Assembly (NCBI RefSeq): GCF_900106035.1
Contig: NZ_FNUC01000001.1
Span: 62,001 to 126,000 of the forward strand
Reading direction: 5' to 3'
Length of the DNA stretch: 64,000 nt
Source of the DNA: Jiangella alba
GTDB lineage: Bacteria > Actinomycetota > Actinomycetes > Jiangellales > Jiangellaceae
A program made the translations under genes and the position numbers. The number at the start of each line of letters is the position of its first letter. Within the stretch, counting starts at the first letter, position 1. Positions 51,319 through 59,945 of the stretch are shown here, piece after piece. The notes under the pieces were generated by a model. That model was not told the DNA's origin, ran no database searches, and saw only the letters and a list, made by a program, of their open reading frames with translations.

Positions 51319-51963
51319 ATGACGACACCGCAGCGCTGGACGATCGTGATCCCCGTCAAGCGACCCGAGCACGCCAAGACCCGCCTCGCCGACGCCGTCG
51401 GCGAGCACCGCCCGCGGTTCGCCCGCGCGTTCGCCGCCGACACCGTCCAGGCCGCCCTCGACTGCCCGCCGGTAGCCCGCGTCATCGTGGTGACCGACGA
51501 CGACGAGGCGGCCGCGTCGGCCGTGGCCCTCGGGGCCGAGGTGGTGGCCGACACCCCCGACGCGGGGCTGAACGCGGCGCTGCGCCACGGCGCGGCGGTG
51601 GCCCGGTCGGCCGACGCCTCGGCCGCCGTGGCGACGCTCTCCGCCGACCTCCCGGCGCTGCGCCCGGCCGAACTGGCGCGCGTGCTCGACGCGGCCGCGG
51701 CGCACCCGCGGTCGTTCCTCGCCGACGCCGCGGGCGTCGGCACCACCAGCTACGCCGCCGGCCCGGGCGCGGCGTTCGAGCCGGCCTTCGGTGGCCGGTC
51801 GCGGGCGGCGCACCGGCTGGCCGGCGTCGTCGAGCTGGACCTCGACGACGTCACGACGGTCCGCCGCGACGTCGACACCGCCGTGGACCTCTGGGACGCC
51901 CGCCGCCTCGGCGTGGGGCCGCGGACGACCGCGCTGCTGGCCGAACTCGACGTCGCGCTCTAG
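51319..51963 (+). CDS. cofC: 2-phospho-L-lactate (or phosphoenolpyruvate) guanylyltransferase, coenzyme F420 synthesis
   Basis: The 214-residue protein resembles CofC/FbiD nucleotidyltransferases, which activate 2-phospholactate or phosphoenolpyruvate with GTP for coenzyme F420. It starts with TIVIPVKRPEHAKTRLADAVG (nucleotide-binding). VIVVTDDDEAAA and ATLSADLPALRPAEL form the metal-binding DxD-like region. ATG 51319 gives a typical FbiD length. fbiA and fbiB are not in the window. The convergent HU-type gene shares a terminator with it. Confidence 0.92.
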   Translation: MTTPQRWTIVIPVKRPEHAKTRLADAVGEHRPRFARAFAADTVQAALDCPPVARVIVVTDDDEAAASAVALGAEVVADTPDAGLNAALRHGAAVARSADASAAVATLSADLPALRPAELARVLDAAAAHPRSFLADAAGVGTTSYAAGPGAAFEPAFGGRSRAAHRLAGVVELDLDDVTTVRRDVDTAVDLWDARRLGVGPRTTALLAELDVAL

Positions 51964-51977
51964 GTCCGGGCGGCGGC

Positions 51978-52012
51978 GAGCCGGGCGGGGCCTCGTGGCC
52001 ACCGCCCGGCTC
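51978..52012. terminator. Bidirectional terminator between cofC and the HU-like gene
   Basis: The 15-nt arm 51978-51992 and the complementary 51997-52012 (one bulged A) enclose a TCGT tetraloop. It lies between the convergent cofC and HU-like genes and would stop transcription from both sides. Confidence 0.65.
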
Positions 52013-52037
52013 GGGTGCTGCTCGGGTGCCGCCGGGT

Positions 52038-52988
52038 TCAGCTGCGCGTCGACGGCGGCGTGGTGGTGCCGGGCGCCGACGTCGACGCCGGGGTGACCGG
52101 CGTGGCGGCCGCCCGCTTGGCGGGGGTCACGGTGGTCTTCTTGGCCGCGGTCGCCGTCGTCTTCTTCGCCGCGGTCGCCGTCGTCTTCTTCGCGGGCGTC
52201 GCCGTGGTCTTCTTCGCCGCGGTCGCCGTCGTCTTCTTCGCGGGCGTCGCGGTGGTCTTCTTCGCCGCGGTCGCCGTGGTCTTCTTCGCGGGCGTCGTGG
52301 CGGTCTTCTTCGCCGCCGTGGTCGTGCGGGCCGCCGTCTTCTTGGCGGTCGTGGTCTTCTTCGCCGCGGTCGCCGTCGTCTTCTTCGCCGCGGTCGCCGT
52401 GGTCTTCTTCGCGGCGGTCGTCTTGCGCGCGGCCGGGGCCGCCGTCTTCTTGGCGGCCGTCGTGGTGGTCCTGCGGGCCGGTCCGGCCGCCTTCTTCGGC
52501 GCCGCCGGACGGCTGGCCGGCACCTTGCGCGCCGTCGACGCCGCCTTCTTCGCCGGGGCCTTCGCAGCCGTCTTCGCAGCGGCCTTCGGCGCCGCGTCGT
52601 CCTTGTCGCCGCGGACGGCGTCGGCCACCTGCTTGGCGGCGCCGGACACCGAACGGGTCGCCGACTCGGCCACCGCGGCGGCCTGGGCCGGCACCAGCGA
52701 CAGCGACTCGCGGACGCGGGTGCTCGCCTTCTTCACGCCCGCGACGACGTCCTGCAGCTCGTCGGCCGGGCTGAACGTGGCCACCGTGCGCTTCTTGGCC
52801 TTCTTCTTGTTCTTGGCGCTCTTGTCCTTGTCGCGGTCGAAGACGCCGAGCCCCTTGACGGCGACCTTCTCGCCCGCGGCCAGCGAACGCTGGATGCCCT
52901 CGACGACGGAGTCGAGAGCGTGCTGCGCCACCTCGCGGTTGCCGTCGAAACCGTCGGCAATGCGGTCGATCAGTTTCTTCTTCCCCAC
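52038..52988 (-). CDS. HU-type DNA-binding protein with histone-H1-like Lys/Ala tail
   Basis: The 316-residue nucleoid protein has an N-terminal HU-like domain (1-90; MGKKKLIDRIADGFDGNREVAQHALDSVVEGIQRSLAAGEKVAVKGLGVFDRD). A tail of about 200 residues follows, made of degenerate Lys-Lys-Thr-Thr/Ala repeats (KKTTATAA, KKTTATPA), as in the HupB/HupS histone-like proteins of actinobacteria. The usual beta-arm GxNPxTG motif is absent; the arm region reads DKDKSAKNKKKAKKRTVATFSP, so DNA contacts differ from canonical HU. The ribosome site lies near AGGAGC upstream. Confidence 0.88.
   Translation of the reverse strand: MGKKKLIDRIADGFDGNREVAQHALDSVVEGIQRSLAAGEKVAVKGLGVFDRDKDKSAKNKKKAKKRTVATFSPADELQDVVAGVKKASTRVRESLSLVPAQAAAVAESATRSVSGAAKQVADAVRGDKDDAAPKAAAKTAAKAPAKKAASTARKVPASRPAAPKKAAGPARRTTTTAAKKTAAPAARKTTAAKKTTATAAKKTTATAAKKTTTAKKTAARTTTAAKKTATTPAKKTTATAAKKTTATPAKKTTATAAKKTTATPAKKTTATAAKKTTATAAKKTTVTPAKRAAATPVTPASTSAPGTTTPPSTRS
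52131..52430. repeat. 24-bp periodic coding repeat of the HU-like tail
   Basis: The tail of the HU-like gene is made of imperfect 24-bp units (for example GCCGTCGTCTTCTTCGCCGC plus four bases) that encode the octapeptide pattern KKTTATxA. Such arrays expand and contract by slippage, so length is expected to vary between strains. It is a protein repeat and not a CRISPR array. Confidence 0.8.
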
Positions 52989-53068
52989 CGTTGCTCCTCA
53001 GCCGTCTCGCCCGGCGGGCGAGTTCATCTCACCCACCATAGACGGCTGAGGGCAGCGGATCAGGGACT

Positions 53069-53659
53069 TCAGACCAGCGTGCGCGGCTTGTGCGACGCGC
53101 GGGCCGCCTCGAAGTCGTCGATGGCGTCGGTGTGGCGCATCGTGAGCCCGATGTCGTCGAGCCCTTCCATCAGCCGCCAGCGGGTGTAGTCGTCGACCTG
53201 CATGGGCGCGACGATCTCGCCACAGGTGACGACGCGCTGGTCGAGGTCGACGGTCACCTCGGTGCCGGGCGCGTTCTCGAGCGCCTTCCAGATCAGCTCG
53301 ACGTCGTCCTGGCTGAGCTGGCCGGTGAGCAGCCCCTGCTTGCCGGAGTTGCCGCGGAAGATGTCGGCGAACCGCGACGACAGCACCGCCTTGAAGCCGT
53401 AGTCCTTGAGCGCCCAGACGGCGTGCTCGCGCGACGACCCGGTGCCGAAGTCGGGACCGGCGACGAGCACCGAGCCGGCCGCGAACGCCGGGTTGTTCAG
53501 CACGAACGTGTCGTCGCCGCGCCACGCCGCGAACAGGCCGTCCTCGAACCCGGTGCGGGTGACCCGCTTGAGGTACACCGCCGGGATGATCTGGTCGGTG
53601 TCGACGTTGCTGCGCCGCAGCGGGACACCGACGCCGGTGTGCCGGATGAACTTCTCCAT
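53069..53659 (-). CDS. leuD: 3-isopropylmalate dehydratase small subunit
   Basis: The 196-residue subunit is the swivel half of isopropylmalate isomerase in leucine synthesis. Motifs include [25 protein letters not shown] (9-33) and [45 protein letters not shown], the aconitase-small-domain signature. ATG 53659 lies 8 bp after the leuC stop, so the two are co-transcribed. Confidence 0.97.
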   Translation of the reverse strand: MEKFIRHTGVGVPLRRSNVDTDQIIPAVYLKRVTRTGFEDGLFAAWRGDDTFVLNNPAFAAGSVLVAGPDFGTGSSREHAVWALKDYGFKAVLSSRFADIFRGNSGKQGLLTGQLSQDDVELIWKALENAPGTEVTVDLDQRVVTCGEIVAPMQVDDYTRWRLMEGLDDIGLTMRHTDAIDDFEAARASHKPRTLV

Positions 53660-53667
53660 GACGTCTC

Positions 53668-55077
53668 CTACGATGCCGGCTCGAGGTCGGCGGGCGACGA
53701 CAGCGTGCCGCGCACGCTCGTCGCGGCCGCCACCAGCGGGCTGACCAGGTGGGTGCGGCCGCCCTTGCCCTGGCGGCCCTCGAAGTTGCGGTTGGACGTG
53801 GACGCGCTGCGCTCGCCCGGCGCCAGCTGGTCGGGGTTCATGCCCAGGCACATCGAACAGCCGGCGTGCCGCCACTCGGCGCCGAACTCGGTGAAGACCT
53901 GGTCCAGGCCCTCCTCCTCGGCCTGCAGCCGGACCCTCGCCGAGCCGGGCACGACGAGCACGCGGACGGTGTCGGCCTTCTTGCGGCCCTTGACGACGGC
54001 GGCCGCGGCGCGCAGGTCCTCGATGCGACCGTTGGTGCACGACCCGATGAACACGGTGTCGACGGCGATGTCGCGCAGCGGCGTGCCGGCCTCGAGCGCC
54101 ATGTACTCCAGCGCCCGCCGGGCGGCGGCCTTCTCGGACTCGTCGGCGAAGCTGTCGGGGTCGGGGACGGACGCCGACAGCGGCAGCCCCTGCCCCGGGT
54201 TGGTGCCCCACGTGACGAACGGCTCGAGCGCGTCGGCGTCGATGCTCACCTCGGCGTCGAACACGGCGTCGTCGTCGGTGTAGAGCGTGCGCCAGTACTC
54301 CAGCGCGGCGTCCCACTCCTTGCCCTGCGGCGCGTGCGGGCGGCCGTCGATGTAGGCGAACGTGGTGTCGTCGGGCGCGATCATGCCGGCGCGGGCGCCG
54401 GCCTCGATGGACATGTTGCAGATCGTCATGCGCGCTTCCATCGACAGCGCGCGGACGGCCTCGCCGCGGTACTCGAGGACGTAGCCCTGACCGCCGCCGG
54501 TGCCGATCTTGGCGATGACCGCGAGGATGATGTCCTTCGCGGTCACGCCCGGCTTCAGCGTTCCCTCGACATTGATCGCCATCGTCTTGAACGGCCGCAG
54601 CGGCAGCGTCTGGGTGGCGAGCACGTGCTCGACCTCAGAGGTGCCGATGCCGAACGCCAGCGCGCCGAACGCGCCGTGCGTCGACGTGTGAGAGTCGCCG
54701 CAGACCACCGTCAGACCCGGCTGCGTCAGCCCCAGCTGCGGGCCGACGACGTGCACGATCCCCTGCTCGGCGTCACCGAGGGAATGCAGCCTCACACCGA
54801 ATTCCTGACAGTTCCGCCGCAGCGTCTCGATCTGCGTGCGGCTGGTGAGGTCGGCGATCGGCTTGTCGATGTCGAGCGTGGGGGTGTTGTGGTCCTCGGT
54901 GGCCAGCGTGAGGTCCGGGCGACGGACCGGGCGGCCGGCCAGTCGCAGGCCGTCGAAGGCTTGCGGACTGGTCACTTCGTGGACAAGATGAAGATCGATG
55001 TAGAGGAGGTCAGGCTCACCCTCGGCTCGACGCACGACATGCGCGTCCCACACCTTCTCTGCCAGGGTCTTGCCCAT
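53668..55077 (-). CDS. leuC: 3-isopropylmalate dehydratase large subunit
   Basis: The 469-residue subunit binds the [4Fe-4S] cluster and substrate of isopropylmalate isomerase. It has [35 protein letters not shown], the cluster ligand Cys in [14 protein letters not shown] (about 345-358) and the Cys pair in [13 protein letters not shown] (about 405-417). ATG 55077 is favoured by GGAG 6 nt upstream; GTG 55080 is an alternative. It is divergent from an IclR-type regulator that is the expected NdgR-type controller. Confidence 0.97.
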   Translation of the reverse strand: MGKTLAEKVWDAHVVRRAEGEPDLLYIDLHLVHEVTSPQAFDGLRLAGRPVRRPDLTLATEDHNTPTLDIDKPIADLTSRTQIETLRRNCQEFGVRLHSLGDAEQGIVHVVGPQLGLTQPGLTVVCGDSHTSTHGAFGALAFGIGTSEVEHVLATQTLPLRPFKTMAINVEGTLKPGVTAKDIILAVIAKIGTGGGQGYVLEYRGEAVRALSMEARMTICNMSIEAGARAGMIAPDDTTFAYIDGRPHAPQGKEWDAALEYWRTLYTDDDAVFDAEVSIDADALEPFVTWGTNPGQGLPLSASVPDPDSFADESEKAAARRALEYMALEAGTPLRDIAVDTVFIGSCTNGRIEDLRAAAAVVKGRKKADTVRVLVVPGSARVRLQAEEEGLDQVFTEFGAEWRHAGCSMCLGMNPDQLAPGERSASTSNRNFEGRQGKGGRTHLVSPLVAAATSVRGTLSSPADLEPAS

Positions 55078-55126
55078 CACCTGCTCCGTTCGTCAGTCTG
55101 ATCTCGGTGGATACACACCACTTGCG

Positions 55127-55143
55127 ATCTCGCATGTTGAGAT
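55127..55143. promoter_or_regulatory. Inverted repeat in the leuC-ndgR intergenic region
   Basis: ATCTC (55127-55131) and GAGAT (55139-55143) flank a 7-nt core between the leuC start and the IclR-type gene. The position fits an operator for the regulator of leuCD. The dyad is short, so this is tentative. Confidence 0.35.
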
Positions 55144-55157
55144 GGCAATATCGAGTC

Positions 55158-55880
55158 ATGGACAACTCTAGCGGAGTCGGCGTTCTAGACAAGGCGGCAC
55201 TCGTCTTGTCCGCCCTCGAGGCGGGCCCGGCCACCCTCGCCAACCTGGTGGCCTCCACCGGACTCGCCCGGCCGACGGCCCACCGCCTCGCCGTTGCGCT
55301 GGAGCACCACCGGCTCGTCTCCCGCGACCTCCACGGCCGCTTCGTCCTGGGCCCACGCCTCGGCGAGCTGGCCACCGCGGCGGGCGAGGACCGCCTGCTG
55401 GCCGCCGCCGGACCCGTCCTGGCCCGGCTGCGCGAGGCGACCGGCGAGAGCACGCAGCTCTTCCGGCGTCAGGGCGACCAACGCATCTGCGTCGCCGCCG
55501 CCGAGCGCCCCAGCGGCCTGCGCGACACCATCCCCGTCGGCGCCACCGTCACCATGCTGGCGGGGTCGGCGGCCCAGGTGCTGCTGGCCTGGGAAGAGCC
55601 CGAGCGCATGCACCGAGGCCTGCAGGGGGCGCGTTTCACCGCCACCATGCTGGCCGCCGTCCGCCGTCGCGGCTGGGCGCAGAGCGTCGGCGAGCGCGAG
55701 CCCGGCGTCGCGTCGGTGTCGGCGCCCATCCGCTCCTCCAGCGGCCGCGTCGTCGCCGCCGTCTCCGTCTCCGGGCCGATCGAGCGGCTCACCCGGCAGC
55801 CGGGGCGGGTGCACGCGCCCGCGGTGCTCGCCGCCGCCGAGCACCTCACCGGCGTGCTGCGAAGCGCCGAGGACGGCTGA
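55158..55880 (+). CDS. ndgR: IclR-family regulator (NdgR-like) of leucine biosynthesis
   Basis: The protein has 240 residues with an N-terminal IclR winged helix (about 5-65; GVGVLDKAALVLSALEAGPATLANLVASTGLARPTAHRLAVALE) and a C-terminal effector domain (about 75-235; ITVGATVTMLAGSAAQVLLAWEE-like, VSAPIRSSSGRVVAAVSVSGP). Divergence from leuCD and its length match NdgR/LtbR, which controls branched-chain amino acid genes in Streptomyces and Corynebacterium. ATG 55158 has no clear ribosome site, so the mRNA may be leaderless or start close to the ATG. Confidence 0.92.
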   Translation: MDNSSGVGVLDKAALVLSALEAGPATLANLVASTGLARPTAHRLAVALEHHRLVSRDLHGRFVLGPRLGELATAAGEDRLLAAAGPVLARLREATGESTQLFRRQGDQRICVAAAERPSGLRDTIPVGATVTMLAGSAAQVLLAWEEPERMHRGLQGARFTATMLAAVRRRGWAQSVGEREPGVASVSAPIRSSSGRVVAAVSVSGPIERLTRQPGRVHAPAVLAAAEHLTGVLRSAEDG

Positions 55881-55956
55881 CCGGCCGCCGCGCCCGCCCG
55901 TCCGGGGCCGGAGACCCGAACGCACCACCGCTGGCTGTGATGCTCGGGGCGATCGG

Positions 55957-57129
55957 TCACGGGGTGGGACCGGCCACCTCGACCACCCGTGCGCGGACCA
56001 GCCGGCGCAGCCCGGCGACGGCCGCGGCCGCCGTCACCAGGGCGGCGCTGACCCACAGCGGGGCCCGGTGTCCCGCCGTCAGCGCGGCGCCGGCCAGCCA
56101 CGGACCGGCCGCGGCGCCGGCGTTCATGGCCGCCGTCGCGTAGGCGCCGGCCAGCCGCGGCGCGCCCGTCGCCGCCCGGACCGCCCGGGCGATCAGCGCC
56201 GACCCGACGGCGAACGACAGCGTCCCCTGCACGGCCAGCAACGCCAGCAGGACCGGCGGCCGGTGCGCCAGCAGCGCCGTCAGCACCCAGCCCGCCAGCA
56301 GCCCTGTCGTCAGTGCGGCCAGTGCGCGCCGCGAGCCGGGCCGGTCGGCCAGCCGGCCGCCGATCGTCACCCCGGCGAACGACCCGAGACCGAACAGCGC
56401 CAGCGCCGGCGGCACCCAGCCGTCGCCGAGGCGCGCGATCTCGGTGACCACCGGCGCGAGGTAGGTGAACGCGCCGAACGTGGCGGCGTTGACGAGCGCG
56501 CCGAGCAGCAGGACGAGCCGGAGCCGGGGGCGGCGCAGGACCGCCAGCTCGGCCCGCGCACCCGTCGGCGCCGGCTGCTCCGCGGGTGCGCGGGGCACGG
56601 CGCGGACGATGGCCGCGAGCGCGGGCCCGCACACGACGGCGACCGCCCAGAACGGCGCGCGCCAGCCCCACAGCTGGCCGAGCAGCGCACCGCCCGGCAC
56701 CCCCGCGATGCAGGCGACCGTCACGCCGCCCAGCAGCACCGAGATCGCCCGCCCGGTGTTCCGCGGCCCCGCCACCGCGGCGGCCGTCCCCAGCGCGACG
56801 GCCAGGAATCCGGCGTTCGCCACCGCCGCGACCACGCGTGTCGCGACCAGCACGCCGTAGCTGCCGGTGGTCGCCGCCACGACGTGCGCGACGAGGAAGG
56901 CGGACAGGAAGGCCAGCAGCGCCGACCGCGGCGACCACCGGCGGATGAGCAGCGCCATCGCCGGCGCGCCCACCACCATGCCGACGGCGTAGGCGGACGT
57001 CAGCGACCCGGCGGCCGCGACGGACACGGACAGGCCGGCGGCGATCTCCGGCACCAGGCCGGCCAGCATGAATTCGGACGTGCCCTGGGCGAACACGGCC
57101 AGGGCGAGCAGGTAGACGACGACGGGCAT
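55957..57129 (-). CDS. MFS exporter of the Cmx/CmrA chloramphenicol-efflux type
   Basis: The 390-residue transporter with 12 predicted helices begins MPVVVYLLALAVFAQGTSEFMLAGLVPEIA, the opening typical of Cmx/CmrA chloramphenicol exporters of actinobacteria. It continues with SAYAVGMVVGAPAMALLIRRWSPR and an antiporter motif C-like GVPGGALLGQLWGWR region. ATG 57129 has GGAG 6 nt upstream. Resistance to chloramphenicol or a related drug is inferred from family resemblance only. No linked regulator is visible. Confidence 0.85.
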   Translation of the reverse strand: MPVVVYLLALAVFAQGTSEFMLAGLVPEIAAGLSVSVAAAGSLTSAYAVGMVVGAPAMALLIRRWSPRSALLAFLSAFLVAHVVAATTGSYGVLVATRVVAAVANAGFLAVALGTAAAVAGPRNTGRAISVLLGGVTVACIAGVPGGALLGQLWGWRAPFWAVAVVCGPALAAIVRAVPRAPAEQPAPTGARAELAVLRRPRLRLVLLLGALVNAATFGAFTYLAPVVTEIARLGDGWVPPALALFGLGSFAGVTIGGRLADRPGSRRALAALTTGLLAGWVLTALLAHRPPVLLALLAVQGTLSFAVGSALIARAVRAATGAPRLAGAYATAAMNAGAAAGPWLAGAALTAGHRAPLWVSAALVTAAAAVAGLRRLVRARVVEVAGPTP

Positions 57130-57279
57130 GACGGACTCCACGAGACCCGGAACGGTGATGGACGCGTCTGGCCGGGGTGCGGTGGGGTCCGCGCGTGCGA
57201 ATGCGGGCAGCGTCGAGCCACGCCACCGGTCGGCCGGTGGCGGCTAGCGGGACGCTTCCGGGCTGCGCACGCCGCGAGC

Positions 57280-58254
57280 CTACGGCGCCGGCCGGCCCGT
57301 GCGCGACGGGTTTTCCCGGCCGAGCGCCGCCCAGCTCGCGTCGTCGGCCCAGAGGGAGCCGGGGTCGACGTACGGGCGCAGCAGGCCGGCCAGTTCGGGG
57401 TCGTGCGCGCCGGCCAGTTCGTCCTCGGCGATGCGCCGGGCCACGCCGGCGAGGAAGTCGGCGACCTGCACGCGCGGCTCGACGATCGAGTCGGCGAAGC
57501 GCAGTCCGGCCAGCCGGCCGTTCAGGGTGTCGAGTCCGGCGACCCGCTCCGGCGTCAGGATGCGCTGCTCGTCGTGCAGGACGCGGACCGGCCGGCCGCC
57601 GGCGCTCCAGTGCTCGACGACGCGGGCGAAGGCGGGCAGGAGAGGGTCCAGCGACGCGACCGCGCCGGGCCCGCGGTCGAGCGCGTCGCGCAGGTCCGCG
57701 GCGCGCTGCCGCCCGGCCAGCAGCGCGGCCACGACGTCACCGGCCGCGTCCGCGTCCGCCCGCAGCGCCGACGCCGCGACGGCGAACGCCGCCGCCGGAT
57801 CGTCCGGCGCCGGCCGCCGCCCGGCCGCGCGCAGGAGGTCGTTCGACGCCGTCAGGAACGCGGTCCACCGCTCGGTCCCGAACGCGCGCGGCCCGGCCCG
57901 GTACAGCGCGGCCGCATCGGTCTCGGAGCCGTCCGCCACCGCCGCCACCACCCGCGTGACCAGCAGGAACGGCTTGTCGACGAGGTAGACGTGGGCGCGG
58001 CCGGCGACCGGCCCGTCAGCGCCGAGGAACCATGCCAGCGCGGCCCGGTGCTTGCTGCGCAGCAGGTGGTTGGCCTTGTACTCGACAGCCGGCGAGCGGA
58101 TGCGGGCGCGCAGCTCGGCCACGCAGGCGGCGGCCGCGGCGGCGTCGACGCGGACGCTGCCGTAGCCGAAGACGTCGGTGTTGCCGCCGGCGAGCCGCTC
58201 TCCCTCGGAGCCGGACTCGTCGCAGGCGATCTCGACCGCCGCGGAGCCGTCCAT
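57280..58254 (-). CDS. DUF3800-like protein
   Basis: The 324-residue protein opens with an RNase-H-like strand VEIACDESGSEGERL containing the DUF3800 hallmark DESG. It continues with VEYKANHLLRSKHRAALAWFLGADGPVAGRAHVYLVDKPF and ends with RVQVADFLAGVARRIAEDEL, matching the family's closing (Q)xxDFxxG. DUF3800 proteins are found near mobile elements and defence loci and are predicted nucleases or nucleic-acid-binding proteins. The start is ATG 58254, with AGGG 9 nt upstream. It is isolated here; no partner gene is recognised. Confidence 0.75.
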   Translation of the reverse strand: MDGSAAVEIACDESGSEGERLAGGNTDVFGYGSVRVDAAAAAACVAELRARIRSPAVEYKANHLLRSKHRAALAWFLGADGPVAGRAHVYLVDKPFLLVTRVVAAVADGSETDAAALYRAGPRAFGTERWTAFLTASNDLLRAAGRRPAPDDPAAAFAVAASALRADADAAGDVVAALLAGRQRAADLRDALDRGPGAVASLDPLLPAFARVVEHWSAGGRPVRVLHDEQRILTPERVAGLDTLNGRLAGLRFADSIVEPRVQVADFLAGVARRIAEDELAGAHDPELAGLLRPYVDPGSLWADDASWAALGRENPSRTGRPAP

Positions 58255-58265
58255 GCGCACCGACC

Positions 58266-58983
58266 CTAGCGCCGTCCCAGCACGGCGACGGCGGCGATCG
58301 GCACCAGCAGCAGCGTCAACGCGCCCGACAGCACGAGGCCGCCGGTGACCCCGGCCAGCTCGATCAGCGGCCCGCCGGCCAGCAGCCCGAGCGGCGCGGC
58401 CACCGTCGCGCCAGTGGTCCAGAGCGTGACGACCGGCTGGTGCTCGTCGGACGCACGGTGACGGACAGCGCGATCGGGCACAGCCCCCACAGCGCGACGA
58501 TCGCGACGAGGAGGTGCCGCTGCGGCAGGTGGCGCAGCTGGTTCACGATGGGGGCGCCGACGAACGCGCCGACGCCCAGCGCGCCCCACAACAGGCCCAG
58601 CGCGGACGCCCCCGCGTCCAGCGTCCCGGCGGCGTCGGCCAGCAGCGCCACCCCGGCGCCCGCGGACGCGACGACGATGCCGCCCAGCACCGGCCCGACG
58701 ACGTACAGCGCGACCGACGTGTTCAGGCCGAGCAGCCCGTTGACGGCGAACCGGCCGTCGTCGACGGCCATCGACGTGGCCAGCAGGCGGCGGCTGCTCG
58801 ACCCGGCCAGCCGGAACAGCGAGCCCACCAGCAGCCCGCCGATCAGCACCGGCAGCGTTGCACCGGCATCGCCACCAGCAGCATGCCGGTGCCGGCGCCG
58901 GCCAGCAGGTCGCCGGCGAGCAACCCGGCCACGCCCGGGTGCCGCAGGACCTCGCGGTAGGACCGGTTGACCGGCCGACTCAA
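58266..58983 (-). pseudogene. Frameshifted and shortened MFS transporter gene
   Basis: Three reading frames carry consecutive pieces of one MFS protein. From 58983 (TTG) a frame reads SRPVNRSYREVLRHPGVAGL and then AGTGMLLVAMPV, stopping near 58845. A second frame (58849-58364) continues as TLPVLIGGLLVGSLFRLAG and GLNTSVALYVVGPVLGGIVV. A third (to 58266) ends with VVTLWTTGATVAAPLGLLAGG. Joining them needs shifts near 58858 and 58455. The total of about 235 codons is far below a normal 12-helix MFS protein, so internal parts are also lost. It lies right after the VOC gene stop. Confidence 0.75.
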
Positions 58984-59395
58984 CTCGCCTGGTTGATGCG
59001 GATGACGTTGCCCGACGGGTCGCGGAACGCGCAGTCGCGCACGCCGTAGGGCTGGTCGGTCGGCTCTTGCAGCACCTCGGCGCCGCTGGCCTGCAGCCGG
59101 TCGAAGACGCCGTCGAGGTCGGGGGTGGCCAGCGTGAGCGCGCCGTAGGTGCCCTTGGCGATGAGCTCGAGGATGGTGCGGCGCTCGTCGTCGGTGATGC
59201 CCGGGTCGGCGGCCGGCGGGTGCAGGACGACGGACGTGCCCGGCTGGTTCGGCGGCCCGACCGTGAGCCAGCGCATCCCCTCGTAGCCGACGTCCATGCG
59301 CAGCTCGAAGCCGAGGACGTCGCGGTAGAACGCGAGCGCGGCGTCGGGGTCGGTCTGCGGCAGGAACGTGTTGTGGATGGTGATGTCCATGGACG

Positions 59396-59399
<4 letters not shown>
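58980..59399 (-). CDS. VOC-family protein (glyoxalase/bleomycin-resistance fold)
   Basis: The 139-residue protein has two beta-alpha-beta-beta-beta repeats: MDITIHNTFLPQTDPDAALAFYRDVLGFELRMD and, in the second half, VFDRLQASGAEVLQEPTDQPYGVRDCAFRDPSGNVIRINQ. The metal-ligand positions (His in the first strand, Glu near the end) are partly kept. GTG 59399 overlaps the AraC gene stop as GTGA, so it is translated from the same mRNA. It is probably controlled by that regulator. The ligand is unknown. Confidence 0.9.
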
Positions 59400-59845
<446 letters not shown>

Positions 59846-59909
59846 CCTCAGAATCCTGCCACGCCCGGACGGTGACGGCCAGCGGAGGGCGGCTGCCCGT
59901 CGGGCCGAG

Positions 59910-59938
59910 TTGATCTTGGAAGTGGAGGCGGCTAAGAT
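59910..59938 (+). promoter_or_regulatory. Promoter for leaderless expression of the DUF222-HNH gene
   Basis: TTGATC (59910-59915) and TAAGAT (59933-59938) are separated by exactly 17 nt, a near-consensus sigma-70-type promoter. The ATG at 59946 is 7 nt after the -10, so transcription would begin at or next to the start codon, giving a leaderless mRNA. Confidence 0.65.
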
Positions 59939-59945
59939 CATCTAC

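Noticed and set aside
52131..52430. CRISPR array
   Set aside because: Units are contiguous 24-bp coding repeats without spacers and encode the Lys-rich tail of the HU-like protein; no cas gene is nearby.
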